Source: Intrasporangiaceae bacterium
GTDB taxonomy: Bacteria; Actinomycetota; Actinomycetes; Actinomycetales; Dermatophilaceae
Direction: 5' to 3'
Assembly (NCBI GenBank): GCA_021324575.1
Contig: JAJPIW010000007.1
Location: 1 to 64,000 of the forward strand
Length of the DNA: 64,000 nucleotides
In this document: piece after piece, positions 7,137-15,646 of the stretch
How the letters are laid out: every line of letters starts with the position of its first letter
Position numbering within the stretch: the stretch's first letter is position 1
Translations under genes and position numbers: made by a program
The notes under the pieces: generated by a model
The model's database searches: none
The model's input: only the letters and a program-made list of their open reading frames with translations
Told to the model about the DNA's origin: nothing

Positions 7137-9515
7137 ATGACCACCCTCCACGCCACCCTCGCGCCCGTTCCCAGCTCGAGTGCACTCGACCGGGTCGATG
7201 CCTGGTGGCGCGCCGCCAACTACCTGACGGTCGGGCAGATCTACCTGATGGCCAACCCGCTCCTGCGGCGCCCGCTCGAGCCGGGAGACATCAAGCCGCG
7301 ACTGCTCGGTCATTGGGGCACTTCGCCCGGGCTCAGCCTGATCTATGCCCACCTCAACCGCGTCATCGCCGCGACCGCGGCACCGACGCTGTACATCGCC
7401 GGGCCGGGGCACGGCGGTCCCGCCATGGTCGCCAACGCCTTCCTCGACGGCACGTACAGCGACCTGTACCCCAGTGTGAGCGACGACGAGATCGGCCTCG
7501 CGCGGCTGTTCCGGCAGTTCTCGTTCCCCGGCGGGATACCCAGCCATGCCTCGCCCCATCTCCCCGGGTCGATCCACGAGGGCGGCGAGCTCGGCTACTC
7601 CCTCGCCCATGCCTACGGCGCTGCCTTCGACAACCCCGACCTCACGGTGGCCTGCGTGATCGGCGACGGCGAGGCCGAGACCGGTGCGCTTGCCGCCAGC
7701 TGGCAGGCCCGAGCCTTCGTCAACCCGGCACGGGACGGCGCCGTGCTGCCGATCCTCCACCTCAACGGCTACAAGATCGCCAACCCGACGGTCATGGGCC
7801 GGATGCCCGAGAGCGAGCTGCGGGCGTTCCTCGAGAGCCACGGGCACGCACCGCTGTTCGTCGAGGGCGATGAGCCGTATGCCGTGCACGAGGCGCTCGC
7901 GGATGCCCTCGACACGGCACACGAGCACCGGGCCGAGCAGCGGCACTCACGCGTGGGTGACCAGCGGTCCTGGCCCATGGTCGTGCTGCGGACTCCTAAA
8001 GGCTGGACCGGTCCGGCCTTCGTCGACGGTCTCCCGGTCGAGGGGACGTACCGGTCCCACCAGGTGCCGGTATCGGATCCCCGCAACGACCCGGAGCACC
8101 TGGCGGTCGTCGAGCGCTGGATGCGCTCCTACCGGCCCGAGGAGCTCTTCGACGACGCAGGCTCGGTCCGGGCCGACATCCGCCGGCTCGCCCCTCGCAC
8201 CGGCCTGCGGATGAGCGACATCGACCACGCCAACGGCGGGATCCTGCTGCGCGACCTGTTGCTGCCGGACCACCGGCCCTACCAGGTCGAGGTCACGTCG
8301 CCCGGCCGGGAGGCCACCTCGGCGACGGGGGCACTCGGTCCGTGGCTGCGCGACGTCGTCCGCGCCAACCCGCACACCTTCCGGATCATGGGGCCGGATG
8401 AGACGGCGTCCAACCGGCTCTCTGCCGTCTTCGAGGCCACGGGGCGGGCCTGGAGCCTGCCGGTTCTCGCCGTGGACGACCACCTCGACCCTGAGGGAAG
8501 GGTGATGGAAGTTCTCTCCGAGCACCTCTGCGAAGGGTGGCTGGAGGGGTACCTGCTCACCGGCCGACACGGGCTGTTCAACTCCTACGAAGCCTTCATC
8601 CACATCATCGACTCGATGCTGAACCAGCACGCGAAGTGGCTGAAGACGTCGGCGGAGGTGCCGTGGCGGCGCCCGATCGCCTCCTTGAACTACCTGCTGA
8701 CGTCCCACGTGTGGCGCCAGGACAACAACGGCTTCTCGCACCAGGATCCGGGGTTCCTCGACCACGTCGTCAACAAGAAGGCCGAGGCGGCCCGGGTGTA
8801 CCTCCCGCCGGACGCCAACACCCTGCTCAGCGTGGCCGAGCACTGCCTGAGGTCACGGTCACTCATCAACGTCATCGTCGCCGGCAAGCAGCCCGCCCTG
8901 ACCTACCTGACCCCGGAGGAGGCCGACGCCCACTGCGCTCGTGGGCTCGGGATGTGGGAGTGGGCCAGCACCGACAAAGGGGCGGATCCCGATGTGGTTC
9001 TGGCCTGCGCCGGAGACGTTCCGACGCTGGAGACACTGGCGGCGGCGGACATCCTGCGCCGACGACTGCCGGACCTGGGGGTGAGGGTTGTCAACGTCGT
9101 CGACCTGATGCGCCTGGAACCGGACACCGAACATCCGCACGGTATGCCGGACGCGGAGTTCGACGGGCTGTTCACCACCGACCGTCCGGTGATCTTCGCG
9201 TTCCACGGGTACCCCGGGCTGCTTCACCGGCTCGCCTATCGACGCCATGGCCACGCCAACCTGCACGTCCGGGGGTACAAGGAGGAAGGCACGACGACGA
9301 CGCCGTTCGACATGGTGATGCTCAACGACCTGGACCGGTTCCACCTCGTCATGGACGTCATCGACCGGGTCCCTTCGCTTCTGGACGACGCTGCCGGTCT
9401 GCGCCAGGAGATGGTCGACGCGCGGCTGGCGGCCCGGCTGTACACGCGGATCCACGGCGAGGACGACCCCTCGATAGCGGACTGGCGCTGGCCGTCGCCG
9501 GCGCACTCGGCCTGA
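7137..9515 (+). CDS. Phosphoketolase (xylulose-5-phosphate/fructose-6-phosphate)
   Basis: 792 aa, the standard length. It cleaves xylulose-5-P or fructose-6-P with phosphate to acetyl-phosphate plus glyceraldehyde-3-P or erythrose-4-P, using thiamine diphosphate. Visible signatures are [20 protein letters not shown] and GHWGTSPG near the N-terminus, [10 protein letters not shown], the ThDP/Mg motif GDGEAETG, and the C-terminal [12 protein letters not shown] segment. The start has a GGTGGGG ribosome-binding site. It is the first gene downstream of a strong DevR-like box and is followed in the same direction by a universal stress protein gene. That suggests acetyl-phosphate and ATP formation when respiration is limited. 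Confidence 0.96.
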   Translation: MTTLHATLAPVPSSSALDRVDAWWRAANYLTVGQIYLMANPLLRRPLEPGDIKPRLLGHWGTSPGLSLIYAHLNRVIAATAAPTLYIAGPGHGGPAMVANAFLDGTYSDLYPSVSDDEIGLARLFRQFSFPGGIPSHASPHLPGSIHEGGELGYSLAHAYGAAFDNPDLTVACVIGDGEAETGALAASWQARAFVNPARDGAVLPILHLNGYKIANPTVMGRMPESELRAFLESHGHAPLFVEGDEPYAVHEALADALDTAHEHRAEQRHSRVGDQRSWPMVVLRTPKGWTGPAFVDGLPVEGTYRSHQVPVSDPRNDPEHLAVVERWMRSYRPEELFDDAGSVRADIRRLAPRTGLRMSDIDHANGGILLRDLLLPDHRPYQVEVTSPGREATSATGALGPWLRDVVRANPHTFRIMGPDETASNRLSAVFEATGRAWSLPVLAVDDHLDPEGRVMEVLSEHLCEGWLEGYLLTGRHGLFNSYEAFIHIIDSMLNQHAKWLKTSAEVPWRRPIASLNYLLTSHVWRQDNNGFSHQDPGFLDHVVNKKAEAARVYLPPDANTLLSVAEHCLRSRSLINVIVAGKQPALTYLTPEEADAHCARGLGMWEWASTDKGADPDVVLACAGDVPTLETLAAADILRRRLPDLGVRVVNVVDLMRLEPDTEHPHGMPDAEFDGLFTTDRPVIFAFHGYPGLLHRLAYRRHGHANLHVRGYKEEGTTTTPFDMVMLNDLDRFHLVMDVIDRVPSLLDDAAGLRQEMVDARLAARLYTRIHGEDDPSIADWRWPSPAHSA

Positions 9516-9578
9516 GCCCGAAGCACCCACGAGACCTGCACAACCCATCCGGAAACACCATCGCAAGAGAGGCAGCTC

Positions 9579-10508
9579 ATGAGCTCATCGGCGCAGAGCA
9601 GGAAGAACAAGGCCGTCGTCGTCGGATTCGACGGCACCGAGGTGGCGTATGCCGCACTGGACTGGGCGCTCGACGAGGCAGGCCAACGGAATGCCGACGT
9701 CGTGGCCGTCCTGGCATCCGGGGCGGCGATGGTCCCCACACCCATGGTTCCGATGATGACCGACTGGCCGGACGAGCCGGCCAAGGCCGTGCTCGCCGCG
9801 GCGAGGTCGCACGCGGCCGAGCGCTCCCCGGGTACCACGCTGCGGACCGTCACCTCGCTGACCGGCCCGGCGGCAGCGCTCCTGCGCGCCTCGGAGTCGG
9901 CGGGCCTGGTCGTCGTCGGCGGCCATCGGCACCGGAGGCTGGGCGAGCTCCTCCTCGGCGCCACCGCACCGCAGGTGGCGGCCCACGCCAGCTGCCCTGT
10001 CGTCGTCGTCCCGGCGGGCGAGCAGCCGACCGCTGACCGTCCCGTGGTCGTGGGGGTTGATGGCTCGCCCACCGGTCGGGCCGCCTTGGAGTTCGCCTTC
10101 GCGCGGGCCGCCGAAACCGGGCGGCCGCTGGTCGCCGTGCATGCGTGGTGGCTCTCGGCGGCCGACCGCGCCGGCCTGTCGGCCCGGAGCTCCGATGTCC
10201 TGGCGGCCATCGAGGACAGCCACCGGGAGCTCGCCAAGGAGGCCATCGAGCCATTTGCGGTCACGTACCCGGAGGTGCCGGTCGAGGAGGTCGTGGTGTG
10301 TGAGGACCCCGTCGACGCGTTGCTGGAAGCGGGGGAGAAGGCCGGGCTGCTGGTCGTCGGCAGCCGCGGACATGGCGGCTTCGTGGGCTTGTTGCTGGGC
10401 TCGGTGAGCCAGGGCGTGCTGCATGCGCCGGTGAACTGCCCGATCGCCGTCGTCCGCGGGGTGGACCAGGCGTGGATGTCGAGTCCGAAGCCAAGAGAAG
10501 GACATTGA
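9579..10508 (+). CDS. Universal stress protein, tandem two-domain
   Basis: 309 aa made of two USP domains (about residues 10-148 and 155-298). Each has the ATP-binding signature G-2x-G-9x-G-(S/T): GGHRHRRLGELLLGAT in the first and GSRGHGGFVGLLLGS in the second. The ribosome-binding site GAGAGGCAG precedes ATG. Lying 63 nt behind phosphoketolase and downstream of a DevR-like box, it resembles the paired-domain USPs induced by hypoxia in mycobacteria. A close paralogue is at 25372-26259. Confidence 0.95.
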   Translation: MSSSAQSRKNKAVVVGFDGTEVAYAALDWALDEAGQRNADVVAVLASGAAMVPTPMVPMMTDWPDEPAKAVLAAARSHAAERSPGTTLRTVTSLTGPAAALLRASESAGLVVVGGHRHRRLGELLLGATAPQVAAHASCPVVVVPAGEQPTADRPVVVGVDGSPTGRAALEFAFARAAETGRPLVAVHAWWLSAADRAGLSARSSDVLAAIEDSHRELAKEAIEPFAVTYPEVPVEEVVVCEDPVDALLEAGEKAGLLVVGSRGHGGFVGLLLGSVSQGVLHAPVNCPIAVVRGVDQAWMSSPKPREGH

Positions 10509-10518
10509 GGTGGTCCCG

Positions 10519-10638
10519 ATGATGGACTGGGGACACATGGGTTCGGGCGGCGCCATGATGGCCGCTGTCTGGGTTGCCGCGGTCCTCCTGCTGGTGGCCC
10601 TCGTGGCCGCAGTAGCCGTCGTCCTGCGGCGGCAGTGA
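10519..10638 (+). CDS. Tiny single-span membrane protein (39 aa)
   Basis: Reads MMDWGHMGSGGAMMAAVW, then a Val/Ala/Leu-rich helix of about 22 residues ending in LRRQ. The Met/Gly/Trp-rich head plus one helix resembles short membrane proteins often found next to stress or metal-handling genes. It starts 10 nt after the universal stress protein stop, with GAGG 8 nt upstream, so it is probably cotranscribed. A GTG at 10510 would add three residues. No function can be assigned. Confidence 0.6.
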   Translation: MMDWGHMGSGGAMMAAVWVAAVLLLVALVAAVAVVLRRQ

Positions 10639-10639
10639 G

Positions 10640-10691
10640 GGCGCACACCACAGGCGCACACCACAGGCGCACACCACTGGCGCACACCACA
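10640..10691. repeat. Four tandem 13-bp repeats
   Basis: GGCGCACACCACA is repeated four times without spacers; the third copy ends in T. It starts 2 nt after the tiny membrane gene. It is not CRISPR-like (no spacers). It may be a simple slippage repeat in the 3' untranslated region. Confidence 0.9.
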
Positions 10692-10763
10692 GGGCGGGTC
10701 ACCTGTCGATCACCGCTCTGACACCGCACGGGCCCGGCCATCGAAGGCTGCTCGTGGTGCTGC

Positions 10764-11411
10764 TCAGGCCTTCGCGCCACGTCCGCCCCGGGTGGCGGCA
10801 TACACCGCAGCCTGGGTCCTGCTCGCCAGGCCGAGCTTGGCCAGGACCGAGGTGACGTAGTTCTTCACGGTCTTCTCGGCGAGCGACAGGCTGCGACCGA
10901 TCTGACGGTTGGTGAGACCTTCGGCGACGAGCTCGAGGACGCGACGCTCCTGGGGGGTGAGCATGCGGATCAGTGGGTCGGTGTCACCGTGCACCGTCCA
11001 GCGCTCGATGAGACGGTGCGCGTCCTCGGTCTCCAGGAGGTTCTCCCCGGCGGCGACCCTGCGGATCGCGTCGATGATGCCGTTGCCGCGGATGTCCTTG
11101 AGGAGGAAGCCGGAGGCACCCGCCAGGATGGCGCCGGTCAGCGCCTGCTCGTCGTCGAAGGAGGTGAGGATCAGCCCCTTGATCGACGGGTCGACCGAGC
11201 GGATCTCGCGACACGCGTCGATTCCGGAGCCGTCGGTGAGGCGGGCGTCGAAGACCGTGACGTCCGGGCGCAGCGCGGGGACTCTGCGGATGGCCTCTCG
11301 GGCCAGGCCGGACTCGCCGATGACGACGAGGTCCTCGGTTGCCTCGATGAGCTCCCGCAGTCCCCGCCGGACGATCTCGTGGTCGTCGAGCAGGTACACC
11401 GAGATGGTCAT
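10764..11411 (-). CDS. devR: NarL/FixJ-family response regulator, DevR/DosR-like
   Basis: 215 aa. The receiver domain starts ISVYLLDDHEIVRRGLREL, with phospho-acceptor Asp in TVFDARLTDGSG and KDIRG at the conserved lysine. The LuxR-type helix-turn-helix spans about residues 145-205: LTPQERRVLELVAEGLTNRQ then KTVKNYVTSVLAKLGL. The N- and C-terminal wording closely follows mycobacterial DevR. Its partner kinase is directly upstream. A DevR-like box at 11448-11463 precedes it, consistent with autoregulation. ATG at 11420 would add three residues. Confidence 0.9.
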   Translation of the reverse strand: MTISVYLLDDHEIVRRGLRELIEATEDLVVIGESGLAREAIRRVPALRPDVTVFDARLTDGSGIDACREIRSVDPSIKGLILTSFDDEQALTGAILAGASGFLLKDIRGNGIIDAIRRVAAGENLLETEDAHRLIERWTVHGDTDPLIRMLTPQERRVLELVAEGLTNRQIGRSLSLAEKTVKNYVTSVLAKLGLASRTQAAVYAATRGGRGAKA

Positions 11412-11447
11412 ACCTCTCATGATGGTGGATCTGCCGGCCGGTATGCC

Positions 11448-11463
11448 GGGTCCTTGGTCCCGG
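11448..11463. promoter_or_regulatory. DevR-like box upstream of the response regulator
   Basis: GGGTCCTTGGTCCCGG is the reverse complement of CCGGGACCAAGGACCC, the same core as the box before phosphoketolase. It lies in the 61-nt gap between the kinase stop and the regulator start, so the regulator can be induced apart from the kinase. Confidence 0.7.
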
Positions 11464-11472
11464 GTACGACCG

Positions 11473-13302
11473 TCAGCCGGACCGGGGCACCCGCCAGCTG
11501 AGCACCGACCCGGACGGCTGGCGACGGGCGAGGGTGAACGTCCCACCGGCCGCCTCGGCACGCTTGGCCAGGTTGACCAGGCCGCTACGGGCGGCGTCGG
11601 AGTCCATCCCGATCCCGTCGTCCTCGATCTCGACGACCACCTCGTCGAAGACCGCGAGGCGGACCCAGGCGTGGGCCGCCTCCGCGTGCCGCGCCACGTT
11701 GGACATCCCCTCGCTGACGACGGCCGTCACATCGGCGAACTCCGCCGGCGTGAGGCCGTCCAGGCTTCCGGCGACGGTGAGTGAGGGTGGCTCCCCGATC
11801 CGGCCGGCGAAGGACGACACGAGCGAGTCCAGCTCTCGCTGCGCGGAGGACCTCGGGGCCTGGTTCAGCTCGAAGATCGCCGACCTGATCTCGCGGATCG
11901 CGATGTCGAGGTCGTCGACGGCCTCCTCGAGCCGGTCCCTCACCACCTGGCTCTGGGCCATCCGGCCGGCGGACTGGAGCGAGAGGCCGGTCGCGAACAG
12001 ACGCTGGATGACGTGGTCGTGCATGTCTCGGGCGATCCGCTCGCGGTCGCCCATGAGCGCCATGGCGGCACGGTCCCGCTGGGCCCGGCCGGCGAGGAGC
12101 GCCAGCACGCACTGCTGGGCGAACCCGGCGATCTCGCCGACCCGCTCCCGGGAGGTGGTGCCCGAGCCGGTGCCCGGCGCAAGACCCAGGACGAGCAGCC
12201 CGAGCTCGTCCGGCCCGGCGGCGAGCGGCAGGACGGCGATCGGCGCCGCGGTCTGGGACTCGGTCGCGGCCGTCTCCCGGGACAGGCCGATCGCCCGACT
12301 GACCTCGGCCCTGATCTGGTCGGCACTCACCGACGTGTTGGGGCTGCCCACCTCGCCGGGGCCGATGTCGACGGAGCCGGATGTGCCGCGAGGCCCTCCG
12401 TAAACTGTGAGCTGCCCGGTCCCACGCAGGGCCGACCACACGGGCCCGCCCAGGACGGTCTGACCCGCCGGGCGCCCGGCGGGGTCGCCTTCCCCGGTGA
12501 CGTGGACGGCCCGGAGAACGAGGCCCAGACCGTCCTCGACCTCCTCGAGGATCGCCACCGCGGCATACGCCGCCCCACCGACCTCGCAGCAGCGGGTCGT
12601 GAGCAGCTCGAGGGCGCCGTGCTCGTCCTCACGCTCCAGGAGGAGATGGGTGATGTCGGTGACGGCATCAGCCCAGTGCTGCCGCCGCCGGCCGGACTCG
12701 AAGAGGCGGGCGTTGTCGATCGCCACGCCGGCAGCAGCGGCCAGGGCGACCAGGGTCGCCTCGTCCTCCGCCGTGAAGGTCGGTGCTCCCTGCTTCTCGG
12801 CCAGGTAGAGGTTGCCGTAGACCTCGTCGCGGATCCGGATCGGCGTCCCGAGGAAGGAGTGCATCGGCGGGTGGTTGGGTGGGAAGCCGTAGGAGTCGGG
12901 GTGGGTCATGATGTCGTCGAGCCGCTGCGGGTGCGGATGGCGGATGAGCAGCCCGAGAACGCCCAGCCCACGCGGCAGGTCCCCGATCCGCGCACGCTCC
13001 TCGTCGGTCACGCCCCCTGTGATGAACTCGGTGAGATAGGTGCCGTCGCCGCTGAGCACGCCCAGGGCGGCGTACCGGGCGTCGACGAGCGAGATGGCCG
13101 ACTCGACGATCCGGCCGAGGACCTCCGACAGCTCCAGGTCGGTCGTGACCGAGACGACCGCGCTGAGCAGGTCCCGCAGGCGCTGCTGTGACTTCAGCGC
13201 GGAGGACGCCCGAGAACGGAGCTCGGCCAGCAGGTCGTCGAGGTCGAGCGCGCTCGCCGTCGGCCAGGGTGTGCGTGAAGTGGGGTCCGCCGGTGTCGGC
13301 AC
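11473..13302 (-). CDS. devS: GAF-GAF sensor histidine kinase, DevS/DosT-like
   Basis: 609 aa from the GTG at 13302. GAF domain 1 spans about residues 60-203, GAF 2 about 217-405, HisKA_3 about 418-485 with phospho-accepting H428 in RIARDMHDHVIQRLF, and HATPase_c to the end (EDDGIGMDSDAA). The segment FPPNHPPMHSFLG (140-152) aligns with the part of mycobacterial DevS/DosT GAF-A that binds haem, so redox, O2, NO or CO sensing is likely by family knowledge. The longer frame to 13437 runs into the promoter and a DevR box and is not used here. Cytoplasmic, no membrane helices. Cognate to the regulator at 10764. Confidence 0.92.
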   Translation of the reverse strand: MPTPADPTSRTPWPTASALDLDDLLAELRSRASSALKSQQRLRDLLSAVVSVTTDLELSEVLGRIVESAISLVDARYAALGVLSGDGTYLTEFITGGVTDEERARIGDLPRGLGVLGLLIRHPHPQRLDDIMTHPDSYGFPPNHPPMHSFLGTPIRIRDEVYGNLYLAEKQGAPTFTAEDEATLVALAAAAGVAIDNARLFESGRRRQHWADAVTDITHLLLEREDEHGALELLTTRCCEVGGAAYAAVAILEEVEDGLGLVLRAVHVTGEGDPAGRPAGQTVLGGPVWSALRGTGQLTVYGGPRGTSGSVDIGPGEVGSPNTSVSADQIRAEVSRAIGLSRETAATESQTAAPIAVLPLAAGPDELGLLVLGLAPGTGSGTTSRERVGEIAGFAQQCVLALLAGRAQRDRAAMALMGDRERIARDMHDHVIQRLFATGLSLQSAGRMAQSQVVRDRLEEAVDDLDIAIREIRSAIFELNQAPRSSAQRELDSLVSSFAGRIGEPPSLTVAGSLDGLTPAEFADVTAVVSEGMSNVARHAEAAHAWVRLAVFDEVVVEIEDDGIGMDSDAARSGLVNLAKRAEAAGGTFTLARRQPSGSVLSWRVPRSG

Positions 13303-13344
13303 GTCTTCGATGGTAGGCGCCGGAGTCCGAGGGCGTCGCCCGAA

Positions 13345-13365
13345 GTGGGGACGTTCGTCCCTGCC
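13345..13365. promoter_or_regulatory. DevR-like box between kinase and membrane protein
   Basis: Contains GGGGACGTTCGTCCCTG, nearly a perfect palindrome of the GGGAC-N4-GTCCC type. It sits between the divergent kinase (start 13302) and the membrane protein (start 13449). GGGACCAGCAAGACCACC and CGGGACCCCCCGG at 13393-13426 may be weaker sites. Confidence 0.65.
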
Positions 13366-13448
13366 ACCGGATCGGCGGGGGACCGATGGTGGGACCAGCA
13401 AGACCACCGTCAGACCGGGACCCCCCGGCACCAACAAGGAGGAACACC

Positions 13449-14051
13449 ATGCGCCGCAGGACCCTCGACGCTCTTCTCACCACCGGCGGCGCGATCGTCG
13501 CTGTGGTGCTGCTCATCGCCGCCGGCCTGCTGTTCTGGGCCGGCTCGTTCGCGAACGGCACCGTGCACGACCAGCTCGCGCAGCAGAAGATCGTCATGCC
13601 CGCGGGCCAGGCCATCGCCGACCCGCTCATCAAGCCCTACCTCGAGCAGTATGCCGGCCAGCCGATGACGACCGGCCCGCAGGCCAAGGCCTATGCCGAC
13701 CACTACATCCTCGTCCACATGAACGCGGCGAGCGGTGGCCAGACCTACCAGCAGGTCAGCGCCCAGGCCGGTGCCATGGCCAAGGACCCTGCGGCCGACC
13801 CGACCAAGCTCGCGGCCCTCAACACCCTCAAGCAGACGCTCTTCCAGGGCGACGCCCTCCGCAGCATGCTGCTGAACGCCTACGCGTTCGGCACCCTCGG
13901 TGCCATCGCCATCTGGGGCGCGATCGCCAGCGGCGCCGGTTCGCTGGTCATGTTCTTCCTGGCCGGCCTCGGCTGGAGGCACCTGCGCCGGGTCCCGGAG
14001 TCCCGCGACGTCCGGCTGGGCCACGCGACGCCGCTGCCGGCCGTCGCCTGA
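13449..14051 (+). CDS. Conserved two-span membrane protein of the dormancy block
   Basis: 200 aa. Helix 1 is about residues 11-33, then an extracytoplasmic domain of about 105 residues containing ADPLIKPYLEQYAGQPMT and AKAYADHYILVHM, then helix 2 about 140-170. Excellent ribosome-binding site (AAGGAGG, 6 nt from ATG). Similar actinobacterial proteins are often mislabelled as LigA-type dioxygenase, but no catalytic motif is seen. A DevR-like box about 85 nt upstream and the divergent DevS-like kinase suggest hypoxic induction. Function unknown. Confidence 0.85.
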   Translation: MRRRTLDALLTTGGAIVAVVLLIAAGLLFWAGSFANGTVHDQLAQQKIVMPAGQAIADPLIKPYLEQYAGQPMTTGPQAKAYADHYILVHMNAASGGQTYQQVSAQAGAMAKDPAADPTKLAALNTLKQTLFQGDALRSMLLNAYAFGTLGAIAIWGAIASGAGSLVMFFLAGLGWRHLRRVPESRDVRLGHATPLPAVA

Positions 14052-14063
14052 GGATCTCGGGCC

Positions 14064-14110
14064 GTATGCCGGGCCGGCGCCACCGGGTTGGTGGCGCGGG
14101 CCCGGCATAC
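14064..14110 (+). terminator. Long hairpin built on inverted GTATGCC words
   Basis: A 21-bp stem with one mismatch and a 5-nt loop. Arms are 14064-14084 and 14090-14110; the outer ends are GTATGCCGGGCC and GGCCCGGCATAC. There is no U-tract. It lies 13 nt after the membrane protein stop and before the ROK regulator. Probable actinobacterial I-shaped terminator. Confidence 0.85.
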
Positions 14111-14190
14111 GTCATGAGGTCCGCCGACCCGACCTGCCGCTCGACGCACGACCGTGCCGAAGCGGGTCCGGGGCGAGGCGATCGCGATGA

Positions 14191-15426
14191 ATGCAGCCCT
14201 TGGGGTTGATCTTCAAGCGGTGGACCCGCACCATTCACCTCGTGAATGCTGTCGATGCGAAGTCGTTGGGCCCGGGTTCGCTGTCGTCGCTTCGACACTC
14301 GAACCAGCGGAGGATCCTGGACTGTCTGGAGCCGGGGCTGACGCTCTCGCAGGCTGACCTGGCCCGGACCACCGGACTGGCCCCTTCCACCGTGTCCAAC
14401 CTCGTCCAGCGCCTGGTCGCCCAAGGGGTGCTGGCCACGGCCCCGCTCAACGGCCGCTCGATGGGGGTGAAGCTCGCCCGCGGGTCCGAGGTCGCCGTCG
14501 GGGTCGACGTGGGGCACCGGCACATCACCGTGGCGGTCGGCACCCGGGCCGGCCGGGTGATCGCCGAGCGTCGGGTCGACACCGGAGCGAACTCCTCGGC
14601 GGCCGTGGCGACCGACGTCATTGCCGAGCTCGTCCTCGATGCGCTTGCCGAGGTGGGGCTCGGGGTGCACGAACCGCTCGGGATCGGGCTGGGTGTCCCG
14701 ACCCCGATCGACCGGGCGAACCGGCGGGTGGCCGCGCCGTCCATCCTCCCCGGCTGGGTGGGGGTCGACCTGGGTGACCTGCTCTCCCAGCGGCTCGGGG
14801 TGGCGGTCGCCGTGGACAACGACGCGAACCTCGGGGCGATCGCCGAGCACCAGTGGGGGGCCGGCAAGGGCTCGGACTCCCTGGCCTACCTGAAGCTCTC
14901 CGAAGGGGTAGGGGCCGGGCTGATCCTGGACGGCCAGCTCTACCGAGGCCGGCAGGGCATCGCCGGGGAGATCGGGCACACGACGATGGACGACCTGGGC
15001 AAGGTGTGCCGCTGTGGCAACCGCGGCTGCCTGGAGACGCTGGTGGCCGCGCGGACCGTGGTCGACCTGCTCGAGCCGATCCACGGTCAGGGGCTGACCA
15101 TCTCCGAGATCGTCCGGCTCGCCGGCGCGGGCGACGTCGCCTGCGAGCGCGTGCTGTCCGACACCGGCCGCTACGTCGGCGTCGCGGTCGCCAACCTGGT
15201 CAACGTGTTCAACCCGGGTCTGATCGTCGTCGGTGGGGAGCTGGCCCTGGCGGGTGAGTTCCTCATCGCTCCGATGCGCGAGGTGATCCGCCGGCAGGGG
15301 ATTCCGGTGGCGACGGCCACGCTGAGCGTCGTGACCGCCTCGCTGGGCGCGCAGGCGCACGCTCAGGGTGCGGTACTGCTCGCCATGCGGGAGGCTGATG
15401 TGGCAGCGGGCGCCGATCCTTCATGA
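14191..15426 (+). CDS. ROK-family transcriptional regulator
   Basis: 411 aa. A winged helix-turn-helix (about residues 35-95: LTLSQADLARTTGLAPSTVS) precedes a ROK sugar-binding/kinase-like domain. The ROK zinc motif CRCGNRGCLE and the segment GEIGHTTMDD are intact. The GTG at 14242 is an alternative start that would remove 17 poorly conserved residues. It is transcribed toward the sugar transporter, kinase and phosphorylase genes and is almost certainly their regulator. The inducer is probably the transported glycoside or its hydrolysis product. Confidence 0.92.
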   Translation: MQPLGLIFKRWTRTIHLVNAVDAKSLGPGSLSSLRHSNQRRILDCLEPGLTLSQADLARTTGLAPSTVSNLVQRLVAQGVLATAPLNGRSMGVKLARGSEVAVGVDVGHRHITVAVGTRAGRVIAERRVDTGANSSAAVATDVIAELVLDALAEVGLGVHEPLGIGLGVPTPIDRANRRVAAPSILPGWVGVDLGDLLSQRLGVAVAVDNDANLGAIAEHQWGAGKGSDSLAYLKLSEGVGAGLILDGQLYRGRQGIAGEIGHTTMDDLGKVCRCGNRGCLETLVAARTVVDLLEPIHGQGLTISEIVRLAGAGDVACERVLSDTGRYVGVAVANLVNVFNPGLIVVGGELALAGEFLIAPMREVIRRQGIPVATATLSVVTASLGAQAHAQGAVLLAMREADVAAGADPS

Positions 15427-15451
15427 CCTGAACGGTCAAAACGGGATCATT

Positions 15452-15528
15452 CGACTTCTCGGCCACCCCTTGCGCATTCTGGGCAACTTCGGTTGACTTC
15501 GGTCGTCGAATCCGCGACAACGAAGTCG
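15452..15528 (+). promoter_or_regulatory. Candidate promoter/operator of the sugar operon
   Basis: TTGACT (15493-15498) and GACAAC (15516-15521) are 17 bp apart and may be -35/-10 elements, though the latter is weak. ACTTCGGT is repeated at 15486 and 15496 (10-bp period), CGACTTC occurs at 15452-15458, and its inverse CGAAGTCG at 15521-15528. Repeats in both orientations around a promoter suggest the ROK operator. The 220-bp gap holds no gene. Confidence 0.45.
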
Positions 15529-15646
15529 TCCGGGGTACCACACCGGCTCACTGACTCCGCCGCGCGGACGGATCAGCCGACCCTTTGTGCCGGTCACCCG
15601 TCCATGCAGCCGCAGTGTGCCGATGAGGCCCACTGAAAGGTGCGCG

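Noticed and set aside
10640..10691. Possible CRISPR array
   Set aside because: Units are only 13 bp and contiguous with no spacers, and no cas genes are present in the window.
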